Assembly (NCBI GenBank): GCA_009774895.1
Contig: VSOO01000074.1
Location: forward strand, 1-6,993
Direction: 5' to 3'
DNA length: 6,993 nt
DNA from: Alistipes sp.
GTDB lineage: Bacteria > Bacteroidota > Bacteroidia > Bacteroidales > Rikenellaceae
Shown: positions 1 through 6,503 of the stretch, in pieces
How positions within the stretch are numbered: the stretch's first letter is position 1
Layout: each line of letters starts with the position of its first letter
The notes under the pieces: generated by a model
Database searches by the model: none
What the model was told of the DNA's origin: nothing
What the model saw: the letters and a program-made list of their open reading frames with translations, nothing else
Made by a program: the position numbers and the translations under genes

Positions 1-417
1 GCGGAGTCGATCGCCCAGCGGATGACCGTCTGTTCGAGGGCGGTTGCTCCCGGATTGTCGCGGCTGACCGTCTGCTCGGCCGCCCCTTCGCCGATGGTCG
101 GGTCCTGCGTGTAGGCGGCGGCGGTGAGCCGGTAGGACACCTCCGTGGGGTAGGCTTTCTTTCCGTCGAACTGTTTTTGCTTCACGACAAGCAGTTTGCC
201 GTCTTCGTATCCCTTCTTTCCGAACCCGACGGAGAAAGCCTTTCCTACCGTTTTCTTTAGCATCGCGGGGGGGGTGCTGATTGGTCGGAATGCCATTGAC
301 GTAGACTTCGGCGCCGGCCGGTTCGGAGTTGATGACGATGCGTTTCTGAGCCGCTGCGTTTTCGGGCAGTATGAAAAGCGCGAGGACGGCGAGTCCCGTC
401 GAAATAATGTGTTTCAT
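1..417 (-). CDS. Exported PEGA-domain protein, 5' part only, frame broken at a G8 tract
   Basis: The leftward reading from the ATG at 417-415 starts MKHIISTG, followed by a hydrophobic stretch ending in ENAAAQ. This is a signal peptide with a likely signal peptidase I site, so the product should be exported. Next comes NSEPAGAEVYVNGIP, a typical PEGA-domain opening; PEGA domains are small beta-rich surface modules. The similarity stops at the homopolymer 267-274 (eight C on the coding strand). After it, sensible protein continues only in another frame: KTVGKAFSVGFGKKGYEDGK and then VSYRLTAAAYTQDPTIGEGA to the window edge. Seven C instead of eight would join both halves into one PEGA protein. 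As written, translation from the first ATG continues out of frame without a stop before position 1. An ATG at 263-261 could alternatively start the downstream frame, but that would lose the signal peptide. The 3' end lies outside the window. The molecular role is unknown. Confidence 0.7.
   Translation of the reverse strand, partial: MKHIISTGLAVLALFILPENAAAQKRIVINSEPAGAEVYVNGIPTNQHPPRDAKENGRKGFLRRVRKEGIRRRQTACREAKTVRRKESLPHGGVLPAHRRRLHAGPDHRRRGGRADGQPRQSGSNRPRTDGHPLGDRLR
267..274. repeat. Homopolymer tract (G)8 inside the PEGA-domain gene
   Basis: Eight consecutive G on the + strand (C on the coding strand) lie exactly where the reading frame of the PEGA-domain gene shifts by one base. Such tracts are prone to slipped-strand mispairing, and equally to sequencing error. 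Confidence 0.85.
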
Positions 418-955
418 AAGGTTCGGAATGTTTGCGGCCGTGTCTCCCGGCCTGAGGTTCTGATGCGAATGCGGGACATACAAAAAACGTGGAACATAAC
501 TCTTTATCATCGCATATCGAGGTTCTGGAATACCTTTGTGGCAATAGCGAAAGTAGAAACGTGAGCATCAACTTCACTTCTTTTGCCACAATTTGAAATT
601 TACCAGATTTCGATATGCAAAGACGCAAAGCTAACGCTTTTTATATGTTTGTGCCGGCGCTTTTCGTGCGTTGGCGGCACGGATGTGTCGTTGTGCAGCA
701 TCGCTGAGGATGCGTCGTGAATGTTTTATCTATCCATAGGCCGTGAGTTCGGGTTTGCTTTTGCAATATCAAGTACATTTTTACAGATATGCAAATCGTC
801 GCGTTCGCCGCGCGGGGCGCTCTTCGGCGGTGCGGCTCCCGGGAGGCGGAGCGGGCGGTGCCGTGCGGGCATCGCGGCCCTGAAAAAAGAGGTGCGGCGA
901 CGGTGTGCGGAGGTTCCGGGGCGGAAAGCGTCGCAACCGAAATATAACGAAAAAC
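418..955. other. Intergenic region between divergent units, no gene recognised
   Basis: About 540 bases separate the leftward PEGA-domain gene from the promoter of the rightward DUF177-rpmF-plsX-fabH operon. The part up to about 800 is richer in A and T than the flanking genes, as expected of regulatory DNA. Short open frames occur (for example 721-978 on +, and a 30-codon frame from 615), but none resembles a known protein and the 721-978 frame becomes a low-complexity Arg/Gly/Ala-rich peptide in GC-rich DNA. I saw no tRNA cloverleaf or CRISPR repeat. Confidence 0.5.
626..633 (-). promoter_or_regulatory. Candidate -7 box for the PEGA-domain gene
   Basis: On the minus strand this is TAGCTTTG, an exact match to the Bacteroidota -7 consensus TAnnTTTG. 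It points towards the PEGA-domain gene but would leave a leader of roughly 200 nt. No TTTG is present at the expected -33 distance. Exact matches to this short motif are expected a few times by chance in a window of this size, so support is weak. Confidence 0.25.
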
Positions 956-986
956 TTTGCGAATGTCCGAATTTTTAGTAGCTTTG
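956..986 (+). promoter_or_regulatory. Promoter of the DUF177-rpmF-plsX-fabH operon
   Basis: TTTG at 956-959 is followed after exactly 19 nt by TAGCTTTG at 979-986. This fits the -33/-7 architecture of the primary sigma factor (SigABfr type) of Bacteroidota. Transcription would begin around 990-995, leaving a leader of only about 10-15 nt before the ATG at 1005. Both boxes, the spacing and the position immediately upstream of the first gene agree, which makes this the best-supported promoter in the window. Confidence 0.85.
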
Positions 987-1004
987 CACACTAAATACGT
1001 TTAA

Positions 1005-1595
1005 ATGGACGTGACGAAAAGTTTCCGAATCGCTTTCAAGGGGCTCAAAAACGGGCGGCACACCTTCGATTTCGAGGTGGGCGAAGCGCTGTTCGAGGCC
1101 TCGGGGAACACCGAGATCAAGGGCGGTGCGTGCCGCGCGCATGTCGAACTGGACCGTGCCGAAACGATGCTCGGATTCGACGTGACGATCGACGGAAGCG
1201 TGGTCGTGGCGTGCGACCGCTGTCTGGAGGATTGCGAGGTGCCGGTGCGTTTCGCGGGGCATCTGACGGTCAAGTTCTCGGACGAGACGGACGAGTACGA
1301 CGGCGAGATGATGTGGATTTCGCCCTCGGAGAGCGAAGTGGATCTGGCGCAGTACATCTACGAAAGCATCGTGCTGTCGCTGCCCTACCAGCGGGTGCAT
1401 CCCGAGGGGGAGTGCGATCCGGCGATGCTGGAGCGTTTCCGCATCGTGTCCGACTCGGAGTTCGCAGCCATCGAGGCGCGGGCCGATGCGGAGCGGGATG
1501 CCGGGGAGCACGACGGCCGCTGGGCCGGGCTGGAGGCGCTGCGCGAGCGGATGGCCGCCGACGGAGCGTCCGCCGAGGCGACGGAAAAAGAGTAA
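1005..1595 (+). CDS. DUF177/YceD-family protein (L32-associated)
   Basis: This 196-residue protein belongs to the DUF177 (YceD, Pfam DUF177) family, whose genes sit directly upstream of rpmF in many bacteria and in plant plastid homologues. In plants the family is linked to 23S rRNA accumulation; in bacteria its exact action is unsettled, with a role in large-subunit assembly usually inferred. Visible landmarks are a CDRC pair (Cys70, Cys73), an acidic middle segment at about residues 92-101, and the family signature YIYESIVLSLPYQRVHPEG at about 117-135 followed by C137. The C-terminal 40 residues are Ala/Glu/Arg-rich and probably helical or disordered. The ATG at 1005 is chosen because it lies about 12 nt after the predicted transcription start and places the family N-terminus correctly. 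It is the first gene of the operon; rpmF follows after 36 nt. Confidence 0.9.
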   Translation: MDVTKSFRIAFKGLKNGRHTFDFEVGEALFEASGNTEIKGGACRAHVELDRAETMLGFDVTIDGSVVVACDRCLEDCEVPVRFAGHLTVKFSDETDEYDGEMMWISPSESEVDLAQYIYESIVLSLPYQRVHPEGECDPAMLERFRIVSDSEFAAIEARADAERDAGEHDGRWAGLEALRERMAADGASAEATEKE

Positions 1596-1631
1596 CGGAA
1601 GAGTAAGCAGAACTTAAAATATCAATGTAAA

Positions 1632-1814
1632 ATGGCACATCCTAAACACAAAATCTCGTCTACCCGACGCGATAAGAGAAGAACCCATTACAAGGCTGTC
1701 GTTCCGACGGTAGTGACCTGCTCGAACTGCGGCGCTTCGGTGCTGTACCACCGCGTATGCCCCGAGTGCGGCTTCTATCGCGGCAAGCTCGCCATCGAGA
1801 AGAAGGCCGAGTAG
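1632..1814 (+). CDS. rpmF: 50S ribosomal protein L32
   Basis: This is a complete 60-residue bL32, the usual length. It opens with MAHPKHKISSTRRDKRR, the conserved basic tail that threads into 23S rRNA. It then carries a zinc ribbon with two CxxC pairs, Cys30/Cys33 (CSNC) and Cys43/Cys46 (CPEC), so it is the zinc-binding (C+) form rather than the cysteine-free paralogue made under zinc limitation in some bacteria. It lies 36 nt after the DUF177 gene and 85 nt before plsX, and is presumably co-transcribed with both. The A-rich stretch before the start (AAATATCAATGTAAA) replaces a Shine-Dalgarno site, as is common in Bacteroidota. Confidence 0.97.
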   Translation: MAHPKHKISSTRRDKRRTHYKAVVPTVVTCSNCGASVLYHRVCPECGFYRGKLAIEKKAE

Positions 1815-1899
1815 GCGCGGCGCGCGGGGGTCGGCAGGGGTGCATCGTCCGGTGAGGATGCGCTCCGCGAACTGATTTTATGAACCCAAATCCAAGACT

Positions 1900-2850
1900 A
1901 TGTTAAAGATTGGTGTGGATGCCATGGGCGGCGATTTCGCTCCCGAGGCTGCGGTGAAGGGTGCCGTCATGGCGCTCGGGGCCGTGGACGCGGAGAGCCG
2001 GATCGTGCTGTTCGGCGACCGGGAGCGGATCGAAGCCGTGCTGGCTGCCGAGGGGTGTCCGGCTGAGCGTTTCGACATCGTACACACGACCGAGGTCATC
2101 GAAATGGGCGACCATCCGGCCAAAGCCTTTCAGGCCAAGGCCGATTCGAGCATTACGGTAGGTTTCGGCCATCTGGCCAAGGGAGCCGTCCACGGCTTCG
2201 CGAGCGCCGGATCGACGGGCGCCATGATGGTGGGGTCGATGTATGCGGTGAAGCCGATCGAGGGGGTGATCCGTCCGACCATTTCGTCGGCGGTGCCCAC
2301 CGTGTCGGGGCGTCCGGCGCTGCTGCTCGACGTGGGACTCAACGTGGACTGCCGTCCCGAGGTGCTGGCGCAGTACGGACTGATCGGTGCGATCTATTCG
2401 GAGGCCGTGCTCGGCGTGGAGCGTCCGCGCGTGGCGCTGCTCAACATCGGCGAGGAGGAGGCCAAGGGCAATGCCCAGACCAAGGCCGCGCACGAGTTGA
2501 TGAAGGCCGACGGCCGCTACGACTTCGTGGGCAACATCGAGGGCTCGCATCTCTTCTCGGGCAAGGTGGCCGACGTGATCGTCTGCGACGGTTTCGTGGG
2601 CAACACGGCGCTCAAGATGGCGGAGGGATTCTTCCGGATCAACCGGGCGCTGGGCTGCGCCGACAATCCGTTCTGGGCCGCGATGAACTACGAGAACGTG
2701 GGCGGCACGCCCGTGCTGGGCGTGAACGCCCCGGTGGTCATCGGCCACGGATGCTCGTCGCCGCTGGCGATCAAGAACATGATTCTCACAACCGAGCGAT
2801 GCGTGCGCGCCGATCTGTCGGGCAAGTTGCGCGCGGCGTTCGGCAACTAA
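1900..2850 (+). CDS. plsX: Phosphate acyltransferase PlsX
   Basis: PlsX converts acyl-ACP and phosphate to acyl-phosphate, the acyl donor used by the membrane acyltransferase PlsY in the first step of phospholipid synthesis. It is a peripheral membrane enzyme. The 316-residue product shows the family landmarks in order: GVDAMGGDFAP at 5-15, the glycine-rich SAGSTGAMM near 102-110, LLLDVGLNVDC near 141-151, LLNIGEEEAKGN near 180-191, VCDGFVGNTALK near 228-239 and GHGCSS in the C-terminal part. Length is slightly under the usual 330-350 but no core block is missing. The ATG at 1900 gives the canonical start MLKIGVDAMGG. A weak hairpin (GCATC 1842-1846 with GATGC 1857-1861) lies in the 85-nt gap after rpmF and lacks a T tract, so read-through is expected. 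fabH begins 21 nt downstream. Confidence 0.97.
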   Translation: MLKIGVDAMGGDFAPEAAVKGAVMALGAVDAESRIVLFGDRERIEAVLAAEGCPAERFDIVHTTEVIEMGDHPAKAFQAKADSSITVGFGHLAKGAVHGFASAGSTGAMMVGSMYAVKPIEGVIRPTISSAVPTVSGRPALLLDVGLNVDCRPEVLAQYGLIGAIYSEAVLGVERPRVALLNIGEEEAKGNAQTKAAHELMKADGRYDFVGNIEGSHLFSGKVADVIVCDGFVGNTALKMAEGFFRINRALGCADNPFWAAMNYENVGGTPVLGVNAPVVIGHGCSSPLAIKNMILTTERCVRADLSGKLRAAFGN

Positions 2851-2871
2851 CCGGAAACTTCAGAGACACAG

Positions 2872-3879
2872 ATGGGAAAAAAGATTACCGCAGCGATTAC
2901 GGGCGTGGGCGAATACCTCCCCGATTACCTGCTTACGAATGAAGAACTGAGCCGTATGGTGGATACCACCGACGAGTGGATCATGACCCGTATCGGCATC
3001 AAGACGCGCCACATCCTCAAGGGCGACGGCATCGGAACCTCCTACATGGGCGCCCGGGCCGTCTTGAACCTGCTGGACAAGACCGGCACCGACCCCATGG
3101 AGGTGGACCAGGTGATCTGCGCGACCGTAACGCCCGATATGCTTTTCCCGTCTACGGGCAACCTGATCGCCGACCAGGCCGGCTGCAAGAATGCCTTCGC
3201 CTATGACGTGTCGGCGGCGTGCAGCGGCTTCCTGTTCGCGCTGACGACCGGTGCCCAGTTCATCGAGACGGGCCATTGCAAGAAGGTCGTGGTCGTGGGT
3301 GCCGACAAGATGTCGTCGATCGTCGATTACCACGACCGCAACACCTGTCCCATCTTCGGAGACGGCGCTGCGGCCGTATTGCTTGAGCCCAGTACGGATG
3401 GCTGCGGCGTGATCGACTCGATCCTCCACTCCGACGGTTCGGGCGAGATGCACCTCTACATGAAGGCGGGCGGTTCGCGCTTCCCCGCGACGCGCGAGAC
3501 GCTGGAGAACAACTGGCACACCATCACGCAGGACGGTCCGGCCGTGTTCAAGGCCGCGGTGTCGAACATGGCCGACGTGGCCGTGGAGATGATGGAGCGC
3601 CACGGCCTCAAGTCGGACGACGTGCGTTTCCTGGTGCCGCATCAGGCCAACCTGCGCATCATCGACGCCACGGCGCGCCGCATGGGCCTTGCGCGCGAGA
3701 AGTGCATGATCAACATCGACCGCAACGGCAACACCACGGCGGCCACGATTCCCTCGTGTCTCTACGACTACGAAAAGGAGCTGCGTCCGGGCGACAACCT
3801 CATCCTGGCATCGTTCGGCGGCGGTTATACGTGGGGTTCGGTCTACGTGAAGTGGGCCTACGACGGCTCGAAGGCGTAG
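2872..3879 (+). CDS. fabH: Beta-ketoacyl-ACP synthase III (FabH)
   Basis: FabH condenses an acyl-CoA primer, usually acetyl-CoA or a branched short-chain acyl-CoA, with malonyl-ACP to start fatty acid chains. The 335-residue protein has the complete Cys-His-Asn triad: Cys117 in DVSAACSGF, His257 in VPHQAN and Asn287 in RNGNTTAA. Other family signatures are the N-terminal [23 protein letters not shown] near 34-46, and the C-terminal [11 protein letters not shown]. Bacteroidota rely on branched primers for iso and anteiso fatty acids, so such specificity is plausible here but cannot be read from the sequence. It is the last gene of the operon, 21 nt after plsX. The next strong hairpin terminator is about 195 nt past its stop codon. 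Confidence 0.97.
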   Translation: MGKKITAAITGVGEYLPDYLLTNEELSRMVDTTDEWIMTRIGIKTRHILKGDGIGTSYMGARAVLNLLDKTGTDPMEVDQVICATVTPDMLFPSTGNLIADQAGCKNAFAYDVSAACSGFLFALTTGAQFIETGHCKKVVVVGADKMSSIVDYHDRNTCPIFGDGAAAVLLEPSTDGCGVIDSILHSDGSGEMHLYMKAGGSRFPATRETLENNWHTITQDGPAVFKAAVSNMADVAVEMMERHGLKSDDVRFLVPHQANLRIIDATARRMGLAREKCMINIDRNGNTTAATIPSCLYDYEKELRPGDNLILASFGGGYTWGSVYVKWAYDGSKA

Positions 3880-4074
3880 CGTCTGATCCGAATCGCGCGG
3901 GCCGCAGCCTCCGGCGAAGGAGGCGTGCGGACGATGCGTTCCGTGCCTTGCGGGCTGCCGCGGGCGGCAGTCGCTTCGAGAGGTGCGGTCGGTAACCGAA
4001 GATGCGGGAGGGTGCTGGAGAAGATCCTGCCCGGTCCGCGCGTCCTGGCGAAAAAACGACCACGGTCGCATACG

Positions 4075-4114
4075 AACGAAATACCCGGTGCTTCGGCTGC
4101 CGGGTATTTTCGTT
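4075..4114 (+). terminator. Intrinsic terminator of the fabH operon
   Basis: The arms AAATACCCGG (4079-4088) and CCGGGTATTT (4100-4109) pair perfectly over 10 bp. The stem continues below a one-base bulge at 4110 by about 4 bp (4075-4078 with 4111-4114). The loop contains an inner GC-TTCG-GC cap (4090-4097), a very stable UUCG tetraloop. The lower stem supplies A on one side and T on the other (TATTTTCGTT), so it may also work on the other strand. Confidence 0.8.
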
Positions 4115-4301
4115 GCCTGCGCTTCGCACGACGGGGCCGGCGGGGTGGTCCGGTTGAAAAGTTCGGGACCGGAGGCCGTGAGTCGAAGCGGTCCGGGGGC
4201 GGATTCGCCGGTGCCGGACAGGGGTTGCGGCCGGGGACGGGTGAAGACGAAACCGCCGGACCGACGGGAGAGACCGGGAAGACTTGACGACAGAAGCGGC
4301 C

Positions 4302-4389
4302 GGAACGATCGGAACAGCCGGAACAACCGAATGTCCGGAACGATTGGAACAACCGAACGTCCGGAAAGACCTGAATGCCCGGAACAGGG
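4302..4389. repeat. Degenerate 9-bp tandem repeat, consensus about GGAACRRCC
   Basis: Ten consecutive units of 8-9 bp, most beginning GGAAC or GAA, run through this stretch, for example GGAACGATC, GGAACAGCC, GGAACAACC and GGAACGATT. At a higher level, two 26-bp copies (4320-4345 and 4346-4371) match at 22 of 26 positions. The array lies in non-coding DNA between the fabH terminator and the glycosyltransferase promoter. Confidence 0.65.
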
Positions 4390-4531
4390 CGGAGCGCCCC
4401 CTCCGTCCTGGGGAGCATGGAGCACTGCTGCTTCGGCCGGTAGCGCCGCGGCGGAGGCCCGGCCCCGAAACTGCGGTGCGGTCCGCGGCGAAAAGGAGCG
4501 GACGAAAGGGTGCACTTCGCGGAAAAAGCGC

Positions 4532-4539
4532 TATATTTG
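4532..4539 (+). promoter_or_regulatory. Candidate -7 box for the GT90 gene
   Basis: TATATTTG matches TAnnTTTG exactly and sits 25 nt before the ATG at 4565, predicting a leader of about 20 nt. The -33 position reads GGTG (4509-4512) instead of TTTG, so this would be a weak or activator-dependent promoter. Its position also supports the chosen downstream start codon of the gene. Confidence 0.55.
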
Positions 4540-4564
4540 TGGGAACAGAAACCCGCTTTCCGCC

Positions 4565-5545
4565 ATGAAAAACCGTCTGAACCGTCTGTTGTACGGCAAG
4601 AATTCGAAACCGCTCTATTTCGTGCGGAACGTCGTGCGTTACCTCACGCCCAAGCGACTGACGCAGGCGCGGCTCGCGGGGGTGCTGGCGGAGCTCGAAC
4701 GCCGTCCGGACCGGGAGTACATCCTGGATCGGGTGGACTATTACTGCAAACTGACGCCGGGGGCGGCCGGAACCGCCGGTTTGTGGCCGCTCGGCCGCCA
4801 TCGCTACGGTTCGGAGGTGAAGAGCGCCTACTTTTTCGACACGTACGAATACACGCGCTGGTTCGACGACGCCCTGTTGTGGGACTACCTCCCGGGTGAC
4901 ATCACCGAGGTGCCCGGCGACCGTCCGTGCATCGTGAAGAGCCGCCCCGTGGCGGGCGACAACGCTTTCTCGGTGGTGCTCAACATGGACAAATGCCGCC
5001 ATTTCGTCTTCCTGCGGGATGCGATTCCGTTCCGCGAGAAGCAGGACAAGGCAATCTTCCAGCTGGACATCAACGGCAAGCCCCACCGGCGCCGCTTCAT
5101 GGAGATGTATTTCGGCTCGGCATGCTGCGATGCGGGCATCATCGCGCCCCGCCCGGAGTATCCGCCCGAGTGGGAGAAGCCGCGGATCGGACTCTACGAC
5201 CACCTGGGCTACAAATTCATCATGGCGATCGAGGGCAACGACGTGGCCACGAACCTCAAGTGGATCATGTCCACCAATTCGGTGGCCGTCATGCCGCGTC
5301 CGACCTACGAGACGTGGTTCATGGAGGGGCGCCTCGTGCCGAACTACCACTACATCGAGATCCGGAGCGACTATTCCGATCTGGAAGAGCGTTTGCACTA
5401 TTACGCCACGCATCCCGAGGAGGCGGAGGCCATTGTCGCCCATGCCCACGAGTACGTCGCGCAGTTCCGCGACCGCAGGCGCGAACGGCTCGTATCGCTG
5501 CTCGTGCTGGCGAAATACTTCCGCTGCACGGGGCAGCGGCCGTGA
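4565..5545 (+). CDS. GT90-family (LPS/CAP10-type) glycosyltransferase
   Basis: The 326-residue protein resembles bacterial members of glycosyltransferase family 90 (Pfam Glyco_transf_90, the CAP10/LpsA group), which add sugars to lipopolysaccharide core or other surface glycans. Landmarks include PCIVKSRPVAGDNAFSVVLN at about 121-140, the basic stretch INGKPHRRRF at about 169-178, YDHLGYKFIMAIEGNDVATN at about 211-230 and LKWIMSTNSVAVMPRPTYET at about 231-250. The last two form the conserved C-terminal sugar-nucleotide-binding core of the family. There is no signal peptide or membrane segment, so it is probably cytoplasmic at the inner membrane. The frame is open far upstream (to 3983), but that part encodes repeat-derived low-complexity sequence and would start before the candidate promoter, so MKNRLNRLLYG at 4565 is preferred. 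It stands apart from any visible LPS cluster; donor and acceptor sugars cannot be inferred. Confidence 0.85.
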   Translation: MKNRLNRLLYGKNSKPLYFVRNVVRYLTPKRLTQARLAGVLAELERRPDREYILDRVDYYCKLTPGAAGTAGLWPLGRHRYGSEVKSAYFFDTYEYTRWFDDALLWDYLPGDITEVPGDRPCIVKSRPVAGDNAFSVVLNMDKCRHFVFLRDAIPFREKQDKAIFQLDINGKPHRRRFMEMYFGSACCDAGIIAPRPEYPPEWEKPRIGLYDHLGYKFIMAIEGNDVATNLKWIMSTNSVAVMPRPTYETWFMEGRLVPNYHYIEIRSDYSDLEERLHYYATHPEEAEAIVAHAHEYVAQFRDRRRERLVSLLVLAKYFRCTGQRP

Positions 5546-5678
5546 AACCCGCCGGGTGCGGCGTGGGGTACAGTTACGGGAAAGCAACGGCGGATGTCGC
5601 ATGTGCGGCCGGAGCAGGCGATACGGCCCGGAGGCGCGGGTGCCAGAAAATGAAACGGCTTTAAAAAACTATAAGATT

Positions 5679-6200
5679 ATGTTGAGCGAAAAAATGCAGG
5701 AAGCGCTGAATGCGCAGATCAATGCCGAGATGTGGTCGGCTTATCTTTACCTCTCGATGTCGATGGACTGCGCGGCCAAGGGCCACAAGGGTGTGGCGAA
5801 CTGGTTCGCCATTCAGTTCCGTGAGGAGCAGGACCACGCGCAGATCTTCATGAACTACGTGCTGGCTCGCGGCGGCGAGGTGAAGCTGGCGCCCATCGCT
5901 GCGGTGGATACCGCGTGGGAGTCGCCCCTGGCGGCATTCCGTCAGACGCTCGAACACGAGCGCAAGGTGACCGCGATGATCGACAATCTGTGCCGCATCG
6001 CCGAGGAGGAGAGAGATTACGCCACGGCCAACATGCTCGTGTGGTTCGTGAACGAACAGGTCGAGGAGGAGGAGAACGCCCGCGGCATGATCGAGGCCAT
6101 GGAGGCGGTCGAAGGCAACAAGTTCGGCACCTACATGCTCGACAAGGAGCTGGCGGCCCGTGTCTACTCCGTGCCCTCGCCCCTTGCGAAGGGCGAGTAG
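5679..6200 (+). CDS. ftnA: Bacterial non-haem ferritin
   Basis: The 173-residue protein is a four-helix-bundle ferritin that oxidises Fe(II) and stores the mineral core inside a 24-subunit shell in the cytoplasm. All ferroxidase-centre residues known from E. coli FtnA are present at the same numbers: Glu17, Tyr24, Glu50, His53, Glu94, Gln127 and Glu130, with Glu49 and Glu126 alongside. FREEQDHAQIF (47-57) and WFVNEQVEEE (122-131) are the family signatures. The ATG at 5679 places Glu17 correctly; the frame is open far upstream within the preceding gene but has no ferritin similarity there. It lies 133 nt after the GT90 gene, and I see no consensus promoter in that gap, so it may be co-transcribed or use a promoter I cannot recognise. 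In anaerobic Bacteroidales ferritin is associated with iron storage and survival of oxygen exposure. Confidence 0.96.
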   Translation: MLSEKMQEALNAQINAEMWSAYLYLSMSMDCAAKGHKGVANWFAIQFREEQDHAQIFMNYVLARGGEVKLAPIAAVDTAWESPLAAFRQTLEHERKVTAMIDNLCRIAEEERDYATANMLVWFVNEQVEEEENARGMIEAMEAVEGNKFGTYMLDKELAARVYSVPSPLAKGE

Positions 6201-6221
6201 ACGGACTTCTGTCCGGCAAGG

Positions 6222-6267
6222 CGCTGCCGTCCGACCCGTTAGCAGGTCGGACGGCAGCGTTCGTTTG
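6222..6267 (+). terminator. Terminator of the ferritin gene
   Basis: A perfect 15-bp stem pairs CGCTGCCGTCCGACC (6222-6236) with its complement at 6245-6259 around an 8-nt loop. It is followed by TTCGTTTG, which is moderately T-rich. It starts 22 nt after the ferritin stop codon, and a smaller hairpin (CGGAC 6202-6206 with GTCCG 6211-6215) precedes it. Confidence 0.8.
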
Positions 6268-6334
6268 CGGCCTGGGGTCTTTTCGGGGGCTTTTTCGCGG
6301 CCATCCGATCCGGGGCCGTCCGGCGGCGGTTTTT

Positions 6335-6370
6335 CCGGACCGGAGGGCGCTTTCTGCGCCGGACCGGAGG
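6335..6370. repeat. 12-bp direct repeat flanking a small hairpin
   Basis: CCGGACCGGAGG occurs at 6335-6346 and again at 6359-6370, a period of 24 bp. Between and overlapping the copies, GGCGC (6346-6350) can pair with GCGCC (6356-6360). This lies in the otherwise empty GC-rich stretch after the ferritin terminator. Confidence 0.5.
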
Positions 6371-6469
6371 CCTTTTCGGCGTGCGATACGCCGGTTCGTC
6401 GATCCTGTTGCGTGCTGCGGTGCGCTGCACGGTGGGGGGATGCAATGAGCGCAGGGCGGGGAACAAAAC

Positions 6470-6503
6470 GAAACCGCGTCGGAATTTCTTCTGACGCGGT
6501 TTT
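6470..6503. terminator. Bidirectional terminator-like hairpin without an obvious gene
   Basis: AAACCGCGTC (6471-6480) pairs perfectly with GACGCGGTTT (6493-6502), with two further possible pairs towards the loop. The right side ends GGTTTTC and the reverse strand ends GGTTTCGTTTTG, so either direction has a T-rich tail. No recognisable gene ends nearby on the + strand, since ferritin already has its own terminator 210 nt upstream. Confidence 0.6.

Larger units (their letters stand above)
3880..4531. other. Long GC-rich gap with terminator and short repeats, no gene recognised
   Basis: About 650 bases separate fabH from the promoter candidate of the glycosyltransferase gene. The stretch contains a small hairpin (GCCTCC 3907-3912 with GGAGGC 3919-3924), a strong terminator at 4075-4114 and a degenerate 9-bp repeat at 4302-4389. 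Long frames are open here on both strands, as expected of GC-rich DNA, but they translate to low-complexity Arg/Pro/Gly/Ser-rich peptides with no recognisable domain. Confidence 0.5.

Noticed and set aside
644..651. TATGTTTG, an exact + strand -7 match
   Set aside because: There is no TTTG at the -33 distance and no gene directly downstream; a few such octamers are expected by chance in a window of this size.
721..978. 85-codon frame on the + strand upstream of the DUF177 gene
   Set aside because: There is no recognisable protein similarity, it becomes low-complexity Arg/Gly/Ala-rich sequence, and it runs through the operon promoter.
4302..4389. CRISPR array
   Set aside because: The units are only 8-9 bp, contiguous and degenerate, without spacers or neighbouring cas genes.
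3983..4564. Upstream extension of the GT90 reading frame by 194 codons
   Set aside because: The extension starts before the fabH terminator, is repeat-derived low-complexity sequence, and precedes the exact -7 box at 4532-4539; GT90 similarity begins only after 4565.
2860..5602. Very long minus-strand open frames (551 and 600 codons) covering fabH, the gap and the GT90 gene
   Set aside because: They run antisense to well-recognised genes, are rich in Arg/His/Pro/Ser, show no domain, and arise from the high GC content and strong codon bias of the + strand genes.
5546..5678. Promoter or iron-responsive site before ferritin
   Set aside because: No TAnnTTTG box with a -33 partner and no convincing Fur-like palindrome could be seen in this gap.
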